DNA of 64,000 nucleotides from JANQMX01 sp965247175 (GCA_965247175.1 OZ252006.1:1736001-1800000), one strand, 5' to 3'; shown: positions 53,098 through 63,202, counted from the first letter of the stretch. Notes: generated by a model not told the origin, from the letters alone. Translations and numbers: made by a program.

Positions 53098-54717
53098 CTA
53101 CGCTGTCATCGCTTCCGGTGCGGTTTTCTCCCGCTTTACCAATAACTTATTCAGTGCGTTGATGTAGGCGCGGGCTGACGCGACCAGAGTGTCGTAGTCG
53201 GCCCCCTGCCCGTTCACCGACTTGCCGTCCTCCTCCAGGCGCACGGTGACCTCCGCTTGAGCGTCCGTGCCGCCCGTCACCGCATGCACCTGATAAAGCT
53301 GCAGACGGGCCTCGTGTGGAACAATTTCGCGAATCGCCGCGAAGGTCGCATCGACCGGCCCCTGGCCCTCGGCCCGAACCTCCTTGCGCTCGCCCTCAAC
53401 GTCCAAGGCAATGTCGGCCACGTTCGGTCCGTGGCTGCCGCAGTTGACGTGCATTGAGACGAACCTGATGACGTCGTTGTGGCGCAGGGCCGCGTCTTCC
53501 ACGAGGGCGATGATGTCCTCGTCGAAGATCTCTTTCTTGTGGTCTGCTAAGTCCTTGAAGCGCACGAAGGCATCGTTGAGCTGGTTGTCGTTGAGCGTGA
53601 TCCCCAACTCCTCCAGCTTGGCTTTGAAAGCGTGGCGGCCGGAGTGCTTGCCCATGACGAGGCTGGAGCGATGCAGGCCGACCGACTCCGGCGTCATGAT
53701 CTCGTAGGTCTGCGCGTTTTTCAGCATGCCGTCCTGGTGAATGCCCGATTCGTGAGCAAAGGCATTGGCACCGACGATGGCCTTGTTGGGCTGCACCGAG
53801 AAGCTGGTGATCGTCGACAAGAGGCGAGATGCGGGTGTGATGCGCGTGGTCTCGATCCGAGTCGTGTACGGCATGGCGTCCGGGCGTGTGCGCAGGGCCA
53901 TGACAATCTCTTCCATGGCCGCGTTGCCGGCACGCTCGCCGATGCCGTTGATGGTGCATTCAACCTGCCGCGCACCGGCGCGAACCGCCGCCAAGGAGTT
54001 GGCGACGGCCAGGCCCAAGTCGTTGTGGCAATGGGTCGAGATCACCGCTTGGTCGATGTTGGGCACCCGGTTCATCAACATGTCGATGAGAGCGTAGAAC
54101 TCGTCCGGCACCGTGTAGCCGACCGTATCAGGGATGTTGATGGTCGAGGCGCCGGCCTTGATCGCCCCTTCGACGCAGCGGCACAAGAAGTCATGCTCGG
54201 TGCGGGTGCCGTCTTCCGGCGACCACTCCACGTCCTCGCAGAAGTTGCGCGCCATGGAAACGCTGTCGATTACCCTCTGATAGACCGCTTCCGGCTCCAT
54301 CTGCAGCTTGTACTTCATGTGCAGCGGGCTGGTTGAGATGAAGGTGTGGATGCGCGGAGCAGCTGCGTGCCGCAGGGCTTCCCAGGCGCGGTTGATGTCC
54401 TTTTCCGTCGCGCGGGCTAAACCGGCGACCTGGGACGTCTTCACCCGCTTGGCGATCTCGCTGACCGCCTCGAAGTCGCCATTGGAGGCGATGGGAAAGC
54501 CCGCCTCGATGATATCCACGCCTAAGGACTCCAAGGTGTCCGCGACCTGGATCTTCTCCTCCAGATTCATCGAACAGCCGGGGGCCTGCTCTCCATCCCG
54601 TAACGTGGTGTCGAAGATGCGGACGTAGCCGTCCTCGCTGGGAGGGCGGGCATAGTCGACAAAGGCGTCACGATCGACGCTGGTCTTGGTTTGGCTTGAA
54701 ACGATCTCGGCGCTCAT
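53098..54717 (-). CDS. leuA: 2-isopropylmalate synthase
   Basis: 539-aa enzyme of the first committed step of leucine biosynthesis, condensing acetyl-CoA with 2-ketoisovalerate. The N-terminal TIM barrel has RIFDTTLRDGEQAPGCSM and the metal-binding STHCHNDLGLAVANS. The C-terminal LeuA dimer (regulatory) domain, about residues 400-520, carries leucine feedback control. An AGAGGAG ribosome-binding site is 9 nt upstream of the ATG. A leucine-rich leader peptide precedes it by 100 nt. Confidence 0.96.
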   Translation of the reverse strand: MSAEIVSSQTKTSVDRDAFVDYARPPSEDGYVRIFDTTLRDGEQAPGCSMNLEEKIQVADTLESLGVDIIEAGFPIASNGDFEAVSEIAKRVKTSQVAGLARATEKDINRAWEALRHAAAPRIHTFISTSPLHMKYKLQMEPEAVYQRVIDSVSMARNFCEDVEWSPEDGTRTEHDFLCRCVEGAIKAGASTINIPDTVGYTVPDEFYALIDMLMNRVPNIDQAVISTHCHNDLGLAVANSLAAVRAGARQVECTINGIGERAGNAAMEEIVMALRTRPDAMPYTTRIETTRITPASRLLSTITSFSVQPNKAIVGANAFAHESGIHQDGMLKNAQTYEIMTPESVGLHRSSLVMGKHSGRHAFKAKLEELGITLNDNQLNDAFVRFKDLADHKKEIFDEDIIALVEDAALRHNDVIRFVSMHVNCGSHGPNVADIALDVEGERKEVRAEGQGPVDATFAAIREIVPHEARLQLYQVHAVTGGTDAQAEVTVRLEEDGKSVNGQGADYDTLVASARAYINALNKLLVKREKTAPEAMTA

Positions 54718-54752
54718 CGCGCGATACTCCTCTGAGCTGACTGGTCTGACTT

Positions 54753-54823
54753 GGGGCGCTGGCCCCTCGTGATCACGTCATCCCCTGCTCGCCTGCCGCT
54801 CTTGCGGCTGTAGCGCTCAGGGG
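54753..54823 (-). promoter_or_regulatory. leuA leader RNA hairpins, candidate attenuator
   Basis: Between the leader ORF and leuA are CCCCTG (54782-54787) with CAGGGG (54818-54823), an inner hairpin GCCGC (54795-54799) with GCGGC (54804-54808), and a tight hairpin GGGGC (54753-54757) with GCCCC (54762-54766). The arms could form alternative structures depending on ribosome position on the leader. No strong uridine tract follows, so translational rather than transcriptional control is possible. Confidence 0.55.
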
Positions 54824-54921
54824 TTGCTAAGGAGGAGGAGGTCCTCGGCGAAAAGATCGAGCAGGAGCGAACACCCGAGCTGGGTGTCATCAATGCCCAA
54901 AATGGCCAAGCGCTCGTTCAT
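54817..54921 (-). CDS. Leucine-rich leader peptide of leuA
   Basis: A 34-codon ORF just upstream of leuA, starting MNERLAILG and ending FAEDLLLLSNP before TGA. It holds 11 Leu codons, including SLLLDL and four in a row (CTC CTC CTC CTT at 54829-54840). This is the pattern of leucine attenuator peptides. It is too short for standard gene calling. The ribosome-binding site is weak (AAAGG about 15 nt upstream). Regulation is inferred from composition, position and the hairpins that follow. Confidence 0.75.
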   Translation of the reverse strand: MNERLAILGIDDTQLGCSLLLDLFAEDLLLLSNP

Positions 54922-55018
54922 CGACCGAAAATTCGCCTTTTTCCTGCTCGTTAGGTAAGCCAATCCTCATTCGGAGGCAAGAGCAAAAGACTCAACGGCC
55001 CCTGCAGGAAGGCACAGC

Positions 55019-55960
55019 ATGGATACCCTCTCCCGCCGGTTCGACGGCATGATGAACCGCCGGAGCCTGCTCGCCGGCATGGCCGCCTGCGGCCTCGGCG
55101 CGGCCCTGCCGCTCTCGGCGCGCGCGACAGGCGCCATCCATACCCGGCCGATTCCCGCGAGCGGCGAAGCCCTGCCGACCATCGGCATGGGGACCTGGAT
55201 CACCTTCAACGTTGGCGAGGACGAGGCGCTGCGCCGGCAGCGCAGCGAGGTGCTGCAACGCTTCTTCGCGCTCGGCGGCGGCATGATCGACTCCTCGCCC
55301 ATGTACGGCTCGGCCGAGGCCGTGGTTGGCGACGGCCTCTCGCGCCTCGGCGTGCCCGACACGCTCTTTTCAGCCACCAAGGTCTGGACCCGGCGTGGCT
55401 CCGCCGGCGAAGCGCAGATGGCCGACTCCCGCCGCCTTTGGGGCCTGCCGCGCTTCGATCTGATGCAAGTCCACAACCTCGTCGGCTGGGAAGACCACCT
55501 GGAAACACTCTTGCGCGACAAGGCGGACGGGCGGGTCCGCTACATCGGGGTCACCACGTCCCATGGCCGCCGCCACGAAGAGCTGGCGGAGATCATGGCA
55601 ACTCAGCCGATCGATTTCGTCCAATTCACCTACAACGTGGTGGACCGGGAAGCCGAGCAGCGCCTGCTGCCGCTGGCGGCCGAGCGCAAGCTGGCCGTCA
55701 TCGTCAATCGGCCCTTCCGGCGCGGCGCCCTCTTCCCGCCGGTGGAAGGCAAGCCGCTGCCAAGCTGGGCGGCCGAGATCGACTGCGCCAACTGGGCGCA
55801 GGTCTTCCTCAAGTTCATCGTCTCCCACCCGGCCGTGACCTGCGCCATTCCCGCAACCTCCCAGGTCGCGCACATGGAGGAGAACATGGGCGCCATGACC
55901 GGGCGCTTGCCGGACGAGGCCTTGCGCCGACGGATGGCCAGCGACCTCGAAGCGGTTTAG
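55019..55960 (+). CDS. Exported aldo/keto reductase, Tat signal
   Basis: 313-aa aldo/keto reductase-fold protein. It has a twin-arginine signal, NRRSLLAGMAACGLGAALPL, with probable cleavage near ARAT, so it works in the periplasm. The AKR tetrad is D91, Y96, K121 and H152 (MIDSSPMYG, SATKVW, MQVHNL). An exported NADPH-type enzyme is unusual because nicotinamide cofactors are not normally free in the periplasm; it may carry its cofactor through Tat. Divergent from the leuA leader. Confidence 0.85.
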   Translation: MDTLSRRFDGMMNRRSLLAGMAACGLGAALPLSARATGAIHTRPIPASGEALPTIGMGTWITFNVGEDEALRRQRSEVLQRFFALGGGMIDSSPMYGSAEAVVGDGLSRLGVPDTLFSATKVWTRRGSAGEAQMADSRRLWGLPRFDLMQVHNLVGWEDHLETLLRDKADGRVRYIGVTTSHGRRHEELAEIMATQPIDFVQFTYNVVDREAEQRLLPLAAERKLAVIVNRPFRRGALFPPVEGKPLPSWAAEIDCANWAQVFLKFIVSHPAVTCAIPATSQVAHMEENMGAMTGRLPDEALRRRMASDLEAV

Positions 55961-55968
55961 GGCCCGCC

Positions 55969-56619
55969 GTGCTCTCCTACACGGCCGAGGTTCTCCAGTC
56001 GCTGATCGCGCACTACAACATGGCCGTTTGGCCGGGTCAGCTCATCGCCGGGGGTTTGATGCTGCTGGCCTTGCTGCTGCTCGTCTTCCCGCGCCGATGG
56101 GGCGGCCAGGCCATTGCCGTCATCCTCGCGGCCGGCTGGCTGTGGGTCGGCTGGGTCTACTACGTCGTACGGCTGGGTAGCATCGATTTCAGCGCACCGC
56201 TCTATGGCGGGGCGTTTCTGCTGCAAGGCCTGCTGCTGCTTTGGACCGGCGCAATTCGCGGCGCTCTGAGTTGGGCGCCGCGACTCGATCTCTACGGTAG
56301 TGTCGCCATGCTGCTGTTGTTGATCGCTGTTTTCCTGCTGCCGGCCTCCGTATGGTTCCAGGGCACCGGCTGGATGCAGCTTCGGCTCGTGGGACTCATG
56401 CCACTACCGACTGTGCTGTTCACCGTTGGGGTGCTCCTGCTGACGGCGGGCAGGACACCGCTTCACCTCGCCGTCATTCCGCTGCTTTGGGCGCTTGCGG
56501 CCGCCGCAACGGCCTGGACGCTCGCCCTCATGGCCGAGACCGCGCTGGCCGCCCTCTGCGTGCTGTCGAGCGTGCTGCTGATCTGGAAAGGCCGCGTGGC
56601 CCGACCTCAAGCGGCATGA
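55969..56619 (+). CDS. DUF6064-family membrane protein
   Basis: 216-aa protein with six or more hydrophobic helices. The N-terminal HYNMAVWPGQLIAGGLMLLA matches the AVWPxQ motif of DUF6064 proteins. Function is unknown. GTG 55969 is taken as start, 8 nt after the reductase stop; ATG 56020 is an alternative. The end overlaps the next gene (ATGA). Confidence 0.75.
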   Translation: MLSYTAEVLQSLIAHYNMAVWPGQLIAGGLMLLALLLLVFPRRWGGQAIAVILAAGWLWVGWVYYVVRLGSIDFSAPLYGGAFLLQGLLLLWTGAIRGALSWAPRLDLYGSVAMLLLLIAVFLLPASVWFQGTGWMQLRLVGLMPLPTVLFTVGVLLLTAGRTPLHLAVIPLLWALAAAATAWTLALMAETALAALCVLSSVLLIWKGRVARPQAA

Positions 56620-57773
56620 CGCAACGGCTGTCACGACGCCGCAAACTTGCGCTTGCTCTGCTGGTCCTTGTTGGACTGGCCGTCGCTGCGGCCAGCCTCC
56701 CTGTCACGCAGCGCAGCGTCGACGCGCTCTGGCTGGTCTATCGCTTGGCCACGGTCCAGGCGCCGACGGACGTCCGCGGGGAGCCGCGCGTGATAGACGG
56801 CGCGAACGGCTCCTTCCTGGCCGATCTCTACTGGCACGGCGAGCCGAAAGCCGGCCTGGTGCTGGTGACCGGTGCGCAGCGCGACGGGCGCAGTCAACCG
56901 CAGCTGATTGCCTTGGCCAAAGCCTTGGCCGAATCCGGCTTTGCCGTCCTGGTGCCCGACATTCCAGGCCTGCGCCAGCTCAGAATATCCTCCGCCCAGG
57001 CCGGGCCTATTCAAGAGGCGATGGCTTATGTGGGGGCCAACGGCGGCCTCCCGCCGGGCGCTCCGGTCGGCATCGCCGCGCTGTCCTACTCGGTCGGCCC
57101 CGCTGTGCTGGCCGCCGCCGACTCGCCGGCAGGCGACCAACCCGGCTTCCTGCTCGGCATCGGCGGCTACTACGACAGCGAGGCAGCCATCACCTTCTTC
57201 ACCACCGGCTACTTCTACGACCGGACCGCCGACCGCTGGCGCGGCATGCCCTTCAACGACTACGGCAAATGGGTCTTCGTGCTAAGCAACACGCCCTTCC
57301 TGGACCGTATGGAGGATGCGGCCCTGCTGCGGCAAATCGCGTCCCTGCGCGGCGCCGATGAGCCGGTTGATCTCACCCCCTTGATCGAAGCCCTCTCACC
57401 CGATGGGCGTGCGGTTCTAAGCTTGGCGCAGAACAACGACCCTGCAAAGACACCAGCGCTGATCGACGCCCTGCCCCCGGCCCTGCAGGAGGAGATCGAG
57501 GCGCTCAGCTTGGATCGCCGGGACCTCACCGACCTGACCACGACACTTCTGCTGGTCCACGGCCACAACGACCCAATCCTGCCAGCGAGCGAAAGCGTTC
57601 GCTTGGCGGATGCTGCCCCAAACAGCCGGCTCTATCTGTTGAACAACCTGGCGCACGTGGAGCTGAACCTGGACAGCCTAGCCGACGGCTGGACCTTGCT
57701 GCGCGCCTGCTACGACCTGATGGCGGCCCGGGACGGGGCTCTCGGGCAAGAACCTGGACCGTCCATTCCTTAA
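56616..57773 (+). CDS. Alpha/beta-hydrolase-fold protein, membrane anchored
   Basis: 385-aa protein. An N-terminal signal anchor (RRRKLALALLVLVGLAVAAA) precedes a hydrolase domain with nucleophile S159 in LSYSVG (an S-x-S-x-G variant of G-x-S-x-G). The probable acid is in GHNDPILP and the base is in NNLAHVEL. Substrate unknown; esterase or peptidase activities are possible. Start codon overlaps the DUF6064 stop. Confidence 0.78.
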   Translation: MTQRLSRRRKLALALLVLVGLAVAAASLPVTQRSVDALWLVYRLATVQAPTDVRGEPRVIDGANGSFLADLYWHGEPKAGLVLVTGAQRDGRSQPQLIALAKALAESGFAVLVPDIPGLRQLRISSAQAGPIQEAMAYVGANGGLPPGAPVGIAALSYSVGPAVLAAADSPAGDQPGFLLGIGGYYDSEAAITFFTTGYFYDRTADRWRGMPFNDYGKWVFVLSNTPFLDRMEDAALLRQIASLRGADEPVDLTPLIEALSPDGRAVLSLAQNNDPAKTPALIDALPPALQEEIEALSLDRRDLTDLTTTLLLVHGHNDPILPASESVRLADAAPNSRLYLLNNLAHVELNLDSLADGWTLLRACYDLMAARDGALGQEPGPSIP

Positions 57774-57885
57774 TCGAGTCGCCCAGAAGTCGTCACTTTC
57801 CGGCCCAGGTCTCGCCAAGAGCGAGCAGCATCTTCTAAGTCGTTGAAACCGACGTGATGACTCCCCTCATCAAGCTGAACTTTCC

Positions 57886-57924
57886 AGCGGGCGGTCTCGG
57901 AAACGAGACTCGCCCGCTTTTCTC
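57886..57924 (+). terminator. Intrinsic terminator after the hydrolase gene
   Basis: AGCGGGCG and TCTCG (57886-57899) pair with CGAGA and CGCCCGCT (57904-57918) around GAAA, followed by TTTTCTCTT. It ends the plus-strand unit before the convergent creatinase gene. Confidence 0.85.
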
Positions 57925-57954
57925 TTCAATAAGTTAGCTGGCACTCTTTCTGCA

Positions 57955-59160
57955 CTATCGCAGAGCAATGATGTTATCTTCTGGACCGAATGGAAATCCC
58001 GTGATGTTCTCTGCGCCGGCTTCGGTCACGATCAGGATGTCGTGCTCGCGGTAACCGCCCGCGCCAGGTTGACCTTCGGGAATGGTGATCATGGGCTCCA
58101 TGGAGACCACCATGCCAGGCTCCAGCGCCGTCTCGATATCCTCACGCAGCTCCAAGGCCGCTTCACGGCCGTAGTAGTGGCTCAGCACGCCGAAGGAGTG
58201 GCCATAGCCGAAGCTGCGGTAGCGCAGCAGATCGTGGCTGGCGTAGATCTCGTTGAGCTCGGCGGCGATGTCGCAGCAGCGAGCGCCGGGCCTGATCAGC
58301 TCCAGCCCGCGGCGGTGGACGGCGCAATTGACCTCCCAGTGCTTGAGATGGGCGTCGCTCGCATGGCCGAGAAAGAGGGTGCGCTCGAGGGCGGTGTAGT
58401 AGCCCTGGATCATGGGAAAGCAGTTGAGGCTGAGGATATCGCCGGCTTCCAGAGGCCGCGTGGTGACGGGGTTGTGCGCACCGTCGGTGTTGAGGCCCGA
58501 CTGGAACCAGACCCAGGTGTCGCGAATTTCCGAGTGGGGATAGCGCTTGGCGATCTCGCGCGTCATGGCCGCCGTGCCAGCCAGTGCCACTTCGTGCTCG
58601 GGCACACCCTCGCCCATGGCCTCAACGACCGCCCAGCCGCCGATGTCCGCCACGGCGGCGCCGTCGCGAATGATGGCATGCTCCTCAGGCGACTTGATCA
58701 TGCGCTGGCGCATCACCACAGGCGCAATGTCGGTCAAGGTCACCCCCGGTAGAGCCGCTTCCAGCTTGGCGCGGGCCTCCAGGGTCATATGATCGAACTC
58801 GACGCCCAGACGCTTGCTCGGGCCGAGCAGGCTGCGGACCGCGCGATAGAAGTTGTCGCGCTGCCAGTCGGTGTAGACCAGATTGTCGCCGAAGCTGCGC
58901 CGCCAGGGCTGGCCGCCGTCGATCTTGGCCGAGATAGTGCTGTGCGTGCTGTCGTTGACCACCAGGCCGTACGGCCGCCCGAAGGAGCAGTAGAGGAAAT
59001 CGCTGTAGTAGGCGATGTTGTGCATTGAGGTGAAGAACGCCGCATCAAGCTGCTGTTCTTCAAGCAGGTTTCTCAGCTCTGCAACGCGCCGCTCCATCTC
59101 TGCCTTGGAGAAGGTAGAGGGCGCCTTCGGCCCATTCTCGATCTTGAGGGTTTCTTCCAT
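57955..59160 (-). CDS. Creatinase (creatine amidinohydrolase)
   Basis: 401-aa M24-fold enzyme hydrolysing creatine to sarcosine and urea; cytoplasmic. The match to Pseudomonas creatinase, recalled from memory, is close throughout. Examples are YYSDFLYCSFGRPYGLVV, DGGQPWRRSFGDNLVYTDWQ, SGLNTDGAHNPVTTR and FGYGHSFGVLSHYYGREAA. H229 in DGAHNPV is the catalytic-His position. ATG 59160 gives the family length; upstream codons add a non-homologous tail. Its product sarcosine is the substrate of SoxBDAG elsewhere in this window. Confidence 0.94.
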   Translation of the reverse strand: MEETLKIENGPKAPSTFSKAEMERRVAELRNLLEEQQLDAAFFTSMHNIAYYSDFLYCSFGRPYGLVVNDSTHSTISAKIDGGQPWRRSFGDNLVYTDWQRDNFYRAVRSLLGPSKRLGVEFDHMTLEARAKLEAALPGVTLTDIAPVVMRQRMIKSPEEHAIIRDGAAVADIGGWAVVEAMGEGVPEHEVALAGTAAMTREIAKRYPHSEIRDTWVWFQSGLNTDGAHNPVTTRPLEAGDILSLNCFPMIQGYYTALERTLFLGHASDAHLKHWEVNCAVHRRGLELIRPGARCCDIAAELNEIYASHDLLRYRSFGYGHSFGVLSHYYGREAALELREDIETALEPGMVVSMEPMITIPEGQPGAGGYREHDILIVTEAGAENITGFPFGPEDNIIALR

Positions 59161-59269
59161 CGACCAGACCTCCCTATCGCAAGCGCCCGCTTTCCAACGG
59201 CGCGGGTGGGAGGTCAAGTTTTTCCCGCCAGGCGGCGAGCCACGGTCGGGGCCAACTCAAGCCAAGACG

Positions 59270-59611
59270 CTAGAAGCTGAAGGAAAGCGCCTTCTGAATG
59301 CGCCGCGCCACTTCGCTTTTGCCGGACGGCTTGGGCTGCTTGTCGGATGCCTTCGGCACCGCTTTCAACGGAGCAGCCGGGCCGACGCTGGAGACGGCGC
59401 TTTTGCCCACCACCGCCCCGGCCAGCAGACCGGATTGGCGCAGCAGGCCGAGATGGCGATCGGTGTCGCCGCGATAGACCGCGTGAACCGCCTGCACCAG
59501 GGCGGTATCACTGATCGTCGCAGTCTCGTCGCCGGCGGCGCCATTCGGCTGAGCCGCCGCCATAGGCAGCTTGCCCGGATGTGCGGGCTTTTCGCCGAGC
59601 TTGGGATGCAT
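59270..59611 (-). CDS. Small hypothetical protein
   Basis: 113-aa protein, Ala/Pro/Lys-rich, with one predicted helical segment (DTALVQAVHAVYRGDTDRHL) and a Lys-rich tail. Not recognised. A strong AAGGAGGG site before ATG 59611 supports expression. It sits between creatinase and ilvC on the same strand. No membrane segment. Confidence 0.55.
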   Translation of the reverse strand: MHPKLGEKPAHPGKLPMAAAQPNGAAGDETATISDTALVQAVHAVYRGDTDRHLGLLRQSGLLAGAVVGKSAVSSVGPAAPLKAVPKASDKQPKPSGKSEVARRIQKALSFSF

Positions 59612-59771
59612 GATCCCTCCTTCGTTCACGGGGTGTCAGCAGGGCTGACGGATACGGCGGTCTGCCCCCTAGCCAGGCAGACTCTGCGCGAGAATCGCCG
59701 CAAAGTGGTGAACGAAGACTTAAACCCTAACTGAGGCTTGTTGCCCCTTAGCCGCGCGCCTCAGCCAACGA

Positions 59772-60791
<1,020 letters not shown>

Positions 60792-61006
60792 TGGCGCTCT
60801 CCCCTCTTTCGTAACTGTTTATGCAGGCTCCGCGCTATCGCTGGTGCCGGCGCGGGCGTGTTCTATCGCCGGGCGGGGAGCGGTGCAACGTCCATCACCG
60901 CGTGGGAGCGATGCAGGAGGTTTGGGGCAAATGAATTGGAAAGCTTGTCGATCTAAAGTCCCTAACATGCGAACAGTACGCATCTAGAGATCTCTGGGAG
61001 GACACC

Positions 61007-61624
61007 ATGCTGACGGTCTGGGGCCGCGCCAACTCCTCAAACGTGCAAAAAGTCATGTGGACCGTCGGCGAGCTTGAGATCGCCCATGTGCGCATCGACG
61101 CGGGCGGAACCTACGGCGGATTGGACAGCCCCGAGTTCCTGGCCCGGAACCCCAACGCCAAGATCCCGGTCATCGAAGACGACGGCTTCGTGCTCTGGGA
61201 GTCCAATGCCATCGTCCGCTATCTCGGGGCCAAGTACGGCGCCGGCAGCTTCTGGCCCGTGGATCCCCAGGCGCGGGCGGAAAGCGATCAGTGGGTCGAG
61301 TGGACCGCCAACGTGCTCTATCCCGACTTCATCACGGTCTTCTGGGAACTGCACCGGGTAGCCGAGACAGAGCGCAACATGGACCTGGTCGAAAGCGCCC
61401 TGGTCCGGCTCAACAAGAGCTTTCAGCTGGCAGAGCAAATGCTTGCTAGCAAACGCTTTGTTGCGGGCGAAGCCCTCACCTTCGGCGACATCTCCTTCGG
61501 CGGCAATCTCTATCGCTACTTCAATATGGCGATCGAGCGCCCCGGCCTACCCGGCATCGAGGCCTACTACGCCAGCCTGCAAGAGCGGCCCGCCTACCAG
61601 GTCCACGTCATGGTGCCGTTCTGA
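61007..61624 (+). CDS. Glutathione S-transferase family protein
   Basis: 205-aa protein. The thioredoxin-like N-terminus has WGRANSSNVQKVMWTVGELE and the cis-Pro region NPNAKIPVIEDDGFVLWESN. An all-helical C-terminal half follows. It binds glutathione to detoxify electrophiles; substrate unknown. GGGAGGACACC precedes the ATG. Divergent from ilvC. Confidence 0.9.
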   Translation: MLTVWGRANSSNVQKVMWTVGELEIAHVRIDAGGTYGGLDSPEFLARNPNAKIPVIEDDGFVLWESNAIVRYLGAKYGAGSFWPVDPQARAESDQWVEWTANVLYPDFITVFWELHRVAETERNMDLVESALVRLNKSFQLAEQMLASKRFVAGEALTFGDISFGGNLYRYFNMAIERPGLPGIEAYYASLQERPAYQVHVMVPF

Positions 61625-61629
61625 TCGAT

Positions 61630-62424
61630 CTATCGGCCTGAGAAGACCGGCTTCTCCTTGTTGAGGAAGGCGCGAACACCGGCCTTGTAGTCTTCCGTGT
61701 CGCAGGAGCGATAAGGCTCTCGCGCTTCCTCCTCGCTGAGGGGCCGAGGGTCCAGTGCCCGCAAGGAGAGCCGCTTGTGCCAGCGCGCCGCCAAGGGCGC
61801 GCCATTGGCGATGCGCTTGGCCGTACCATAGGCCTCGGCCTCCGCCTCCTCATCGGCAATCACACGGTTGACCAAGCCTTTCACGTAGGCTTCCTCGGCC
61901 GTTAGGATCCGGCCTTCGACAAGGATCTCCAAGGCAACGGCCCGGCCGCAGAGCTGCACCAGGGGCAGCATACCTACCCACGGAAGAACGTGCCCTAAGC
62001 GGTTGATTGGACAGCCGAACTTACCGCTCCTGTTGGAGATGCGCAGGTCGCATTTCAACGCCAGCTCCAGGCCGCCGCCGACGCAGGCGCCTTCGATCAA
62101 GGCCACGGTCGGATGGGGCGAATGCTCAATAGCCTCGAAGGCGGGGTGCATCTGCTCCCCGTAGGCCTCGGCCTGCTCGGCCGTGAAACGCAGCGCCTCG
62201 AACTCGGCGATGTCAGCCCCTGCGGCAAAGGCCTTGCCGCCTGCCCCACGCAGCACGATGCAGCGCAGAGAGTCGTCCGCATTGAGCCCCTGCATCACCT
62301 CGCCGAGGCGAATCCACATGGCGAGATTGAGGGCGTTGCGATGCTCCGGGTTGTTCAGCACCACGGTGGCGATGGGGCCGTCACGGGTGACGTAGATGGC
62401 GTCGCTCGGGGCGCTGTCGGGCAT
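61630..62424 (-). CDS. Enoyl-CoA hydratase/isomerase family protein
   Basis: 264-aa crotonase-fold protein. Oxyanion-hole segments GGKAFAAGADIAEFEAL and IEGACVGGGLELALKCDLRI are present. The residue set around the second segment lacks an easily identified pair of catalytic Glu, so hydratase activity is likely but not certain. AGGAGA precedes the ATG. It follows thiE by 15 nt and is probably co-transcribed. Confidence 0.85.
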   Translation of the reverse strand: MPDSAPSDAIYVTRDGPIATVVLNNPEHRNALNLAMWIRLGEVMQGLNADDSLRCIVLRGAGGKAFAAGADIAEFEALRFTAEQAEAYGEQMHPAFEAIEHSPHPTVALIEGACVGGGLELALKCDLRISNRSGKFGCPINRLGHVLPWVGMLPLVQLCGRAVALEILVEGRILTAEEAYVKGLVNRVIADEEAEAEAYGTAKRIANGAPLAARWHKRLSLRALDPRPLSEEEAREPYRSCDTEDYKAGVRAFLNKEKPVFSGR

Positions 62425-62439
62425 GGGGCTGTCTCCTGG

Positions 62440-63123
62440 CTAGGACCTATCATGATCTGGGGTGCGATGGCGGCGCCCGGCAAGCACGGCTTGCTTCAGC
62501 GCATGCGCCGCAGCCTCCGGATCGGTGGCCTTCGCGATGGCTGAGACCACGGCGACCCCGTCGGCACCGGCCGCGACAACGGCTTCCGCCGAATCCAGGG
62601 CGATGCCCCCGATGGCTACGGCGGGACGGCCCAAGGCCTGACGGACAGGCTGTACACCCTCGGGTCCGATGGCGGCGCCGGCATCGGCTTTGGTGCCGGT
62701 GGCGAAGACCGGGCCGACGCCGATGTAGTCGACGTCGCTAACATCGCTGACCGCAGCTTCAGCGAGATTGCCGACCGACAGACCGATGATGGCCTTCGGA
62801 CCCAAGAGCGTGCGCGCCTCGCTTGGCGAGCCGTCGTCCTGGCCGAGATGCACACCATCGGCGCCGGACGCGAGCGCCGCTTCCGCATTGTCGTTGAGGA
62901 TCAGCGGGACATGACTCGGCAGCGCTGCCTTCAGCGCTCGGGCCATAGCCACGACCTGGTCTTGCTGTCCGTCTTTCTCCCGCAGCTGGATCAAGGTCGC
63001 CCCACCGCGCACGGCTTCCGAGACGACCGACACAAGGTCACGGTCGCCTACGTCTGCCTCCCCGGCCACGAAATAGACCGAGAGGTCGAAGGGGGTACGC
63101 TCGTTTTGGGAGGGGCCTGCCAT
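62440..63123 (-). CDS. thiE: Thiamine phosphate synthase
   Basis: 227-aa TIM-barrel enzyme joining HMP-PP and HET-P to make thiamine phosphate. Motifs: GGATLIQLREKDGQQDQVVA, ILNDNAEAALASGADGVHLG, IGVGPVFATGTKADAGAAIG and AIGGI for phosphate binding. Start ATG 63123. No TPP riboswitch was recognised in the short upstream gap shared with pyrE. Confidence 0.92.
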   Translation of the reverse strand: MAGPSQNERTPFDLSVYFVAGEADVGDRDLVSVVSEAVRGGATLIQLREKDGQQDQVVAMARALKAALPSHVPLILNDNAEAALASGADGVHLGQDDGSPSEARTLLGPKAIIGLSVGNLAEAAVSDVSDVDYIGVGPVFATGTKADAGAAIGPEGVQPVRQALGRPAVAIGGIALDSAEAVVAAGADGVAVVSAIAKATDPEAAAHALKQAVLAGRRHRTPDHDRS

Positions 63124-63202
63124 TCCACCGCCGTTGCTCGGGCTGCCTGCAGTCGATATGAGAGGCGCCGCAAGAGTGCAAGCAAGATGCCAAGGAGACG
63201 GC

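Noticed and set aside
59270..59629. A longer start (59629) for the small protein after ilvC.
   Set aside because: The strong AAGGAGGG ribosome-binding site fits ATG 59611 and would lie inside the coding region of the longer form.
60863..60895. A 10-codon minus-strand ORF upstream of ilvC (MDVAPLPARR), tested as an attenuator leader.
   Set aside because: No run of Ile, Val or Leu codons and no following terminator-like structure.
63124..63202. A TPP riboswitch upstream of thiE was looked for.
   Set aside because: The gap to pyrE is too short and lacks the conserved THI-box sequences.
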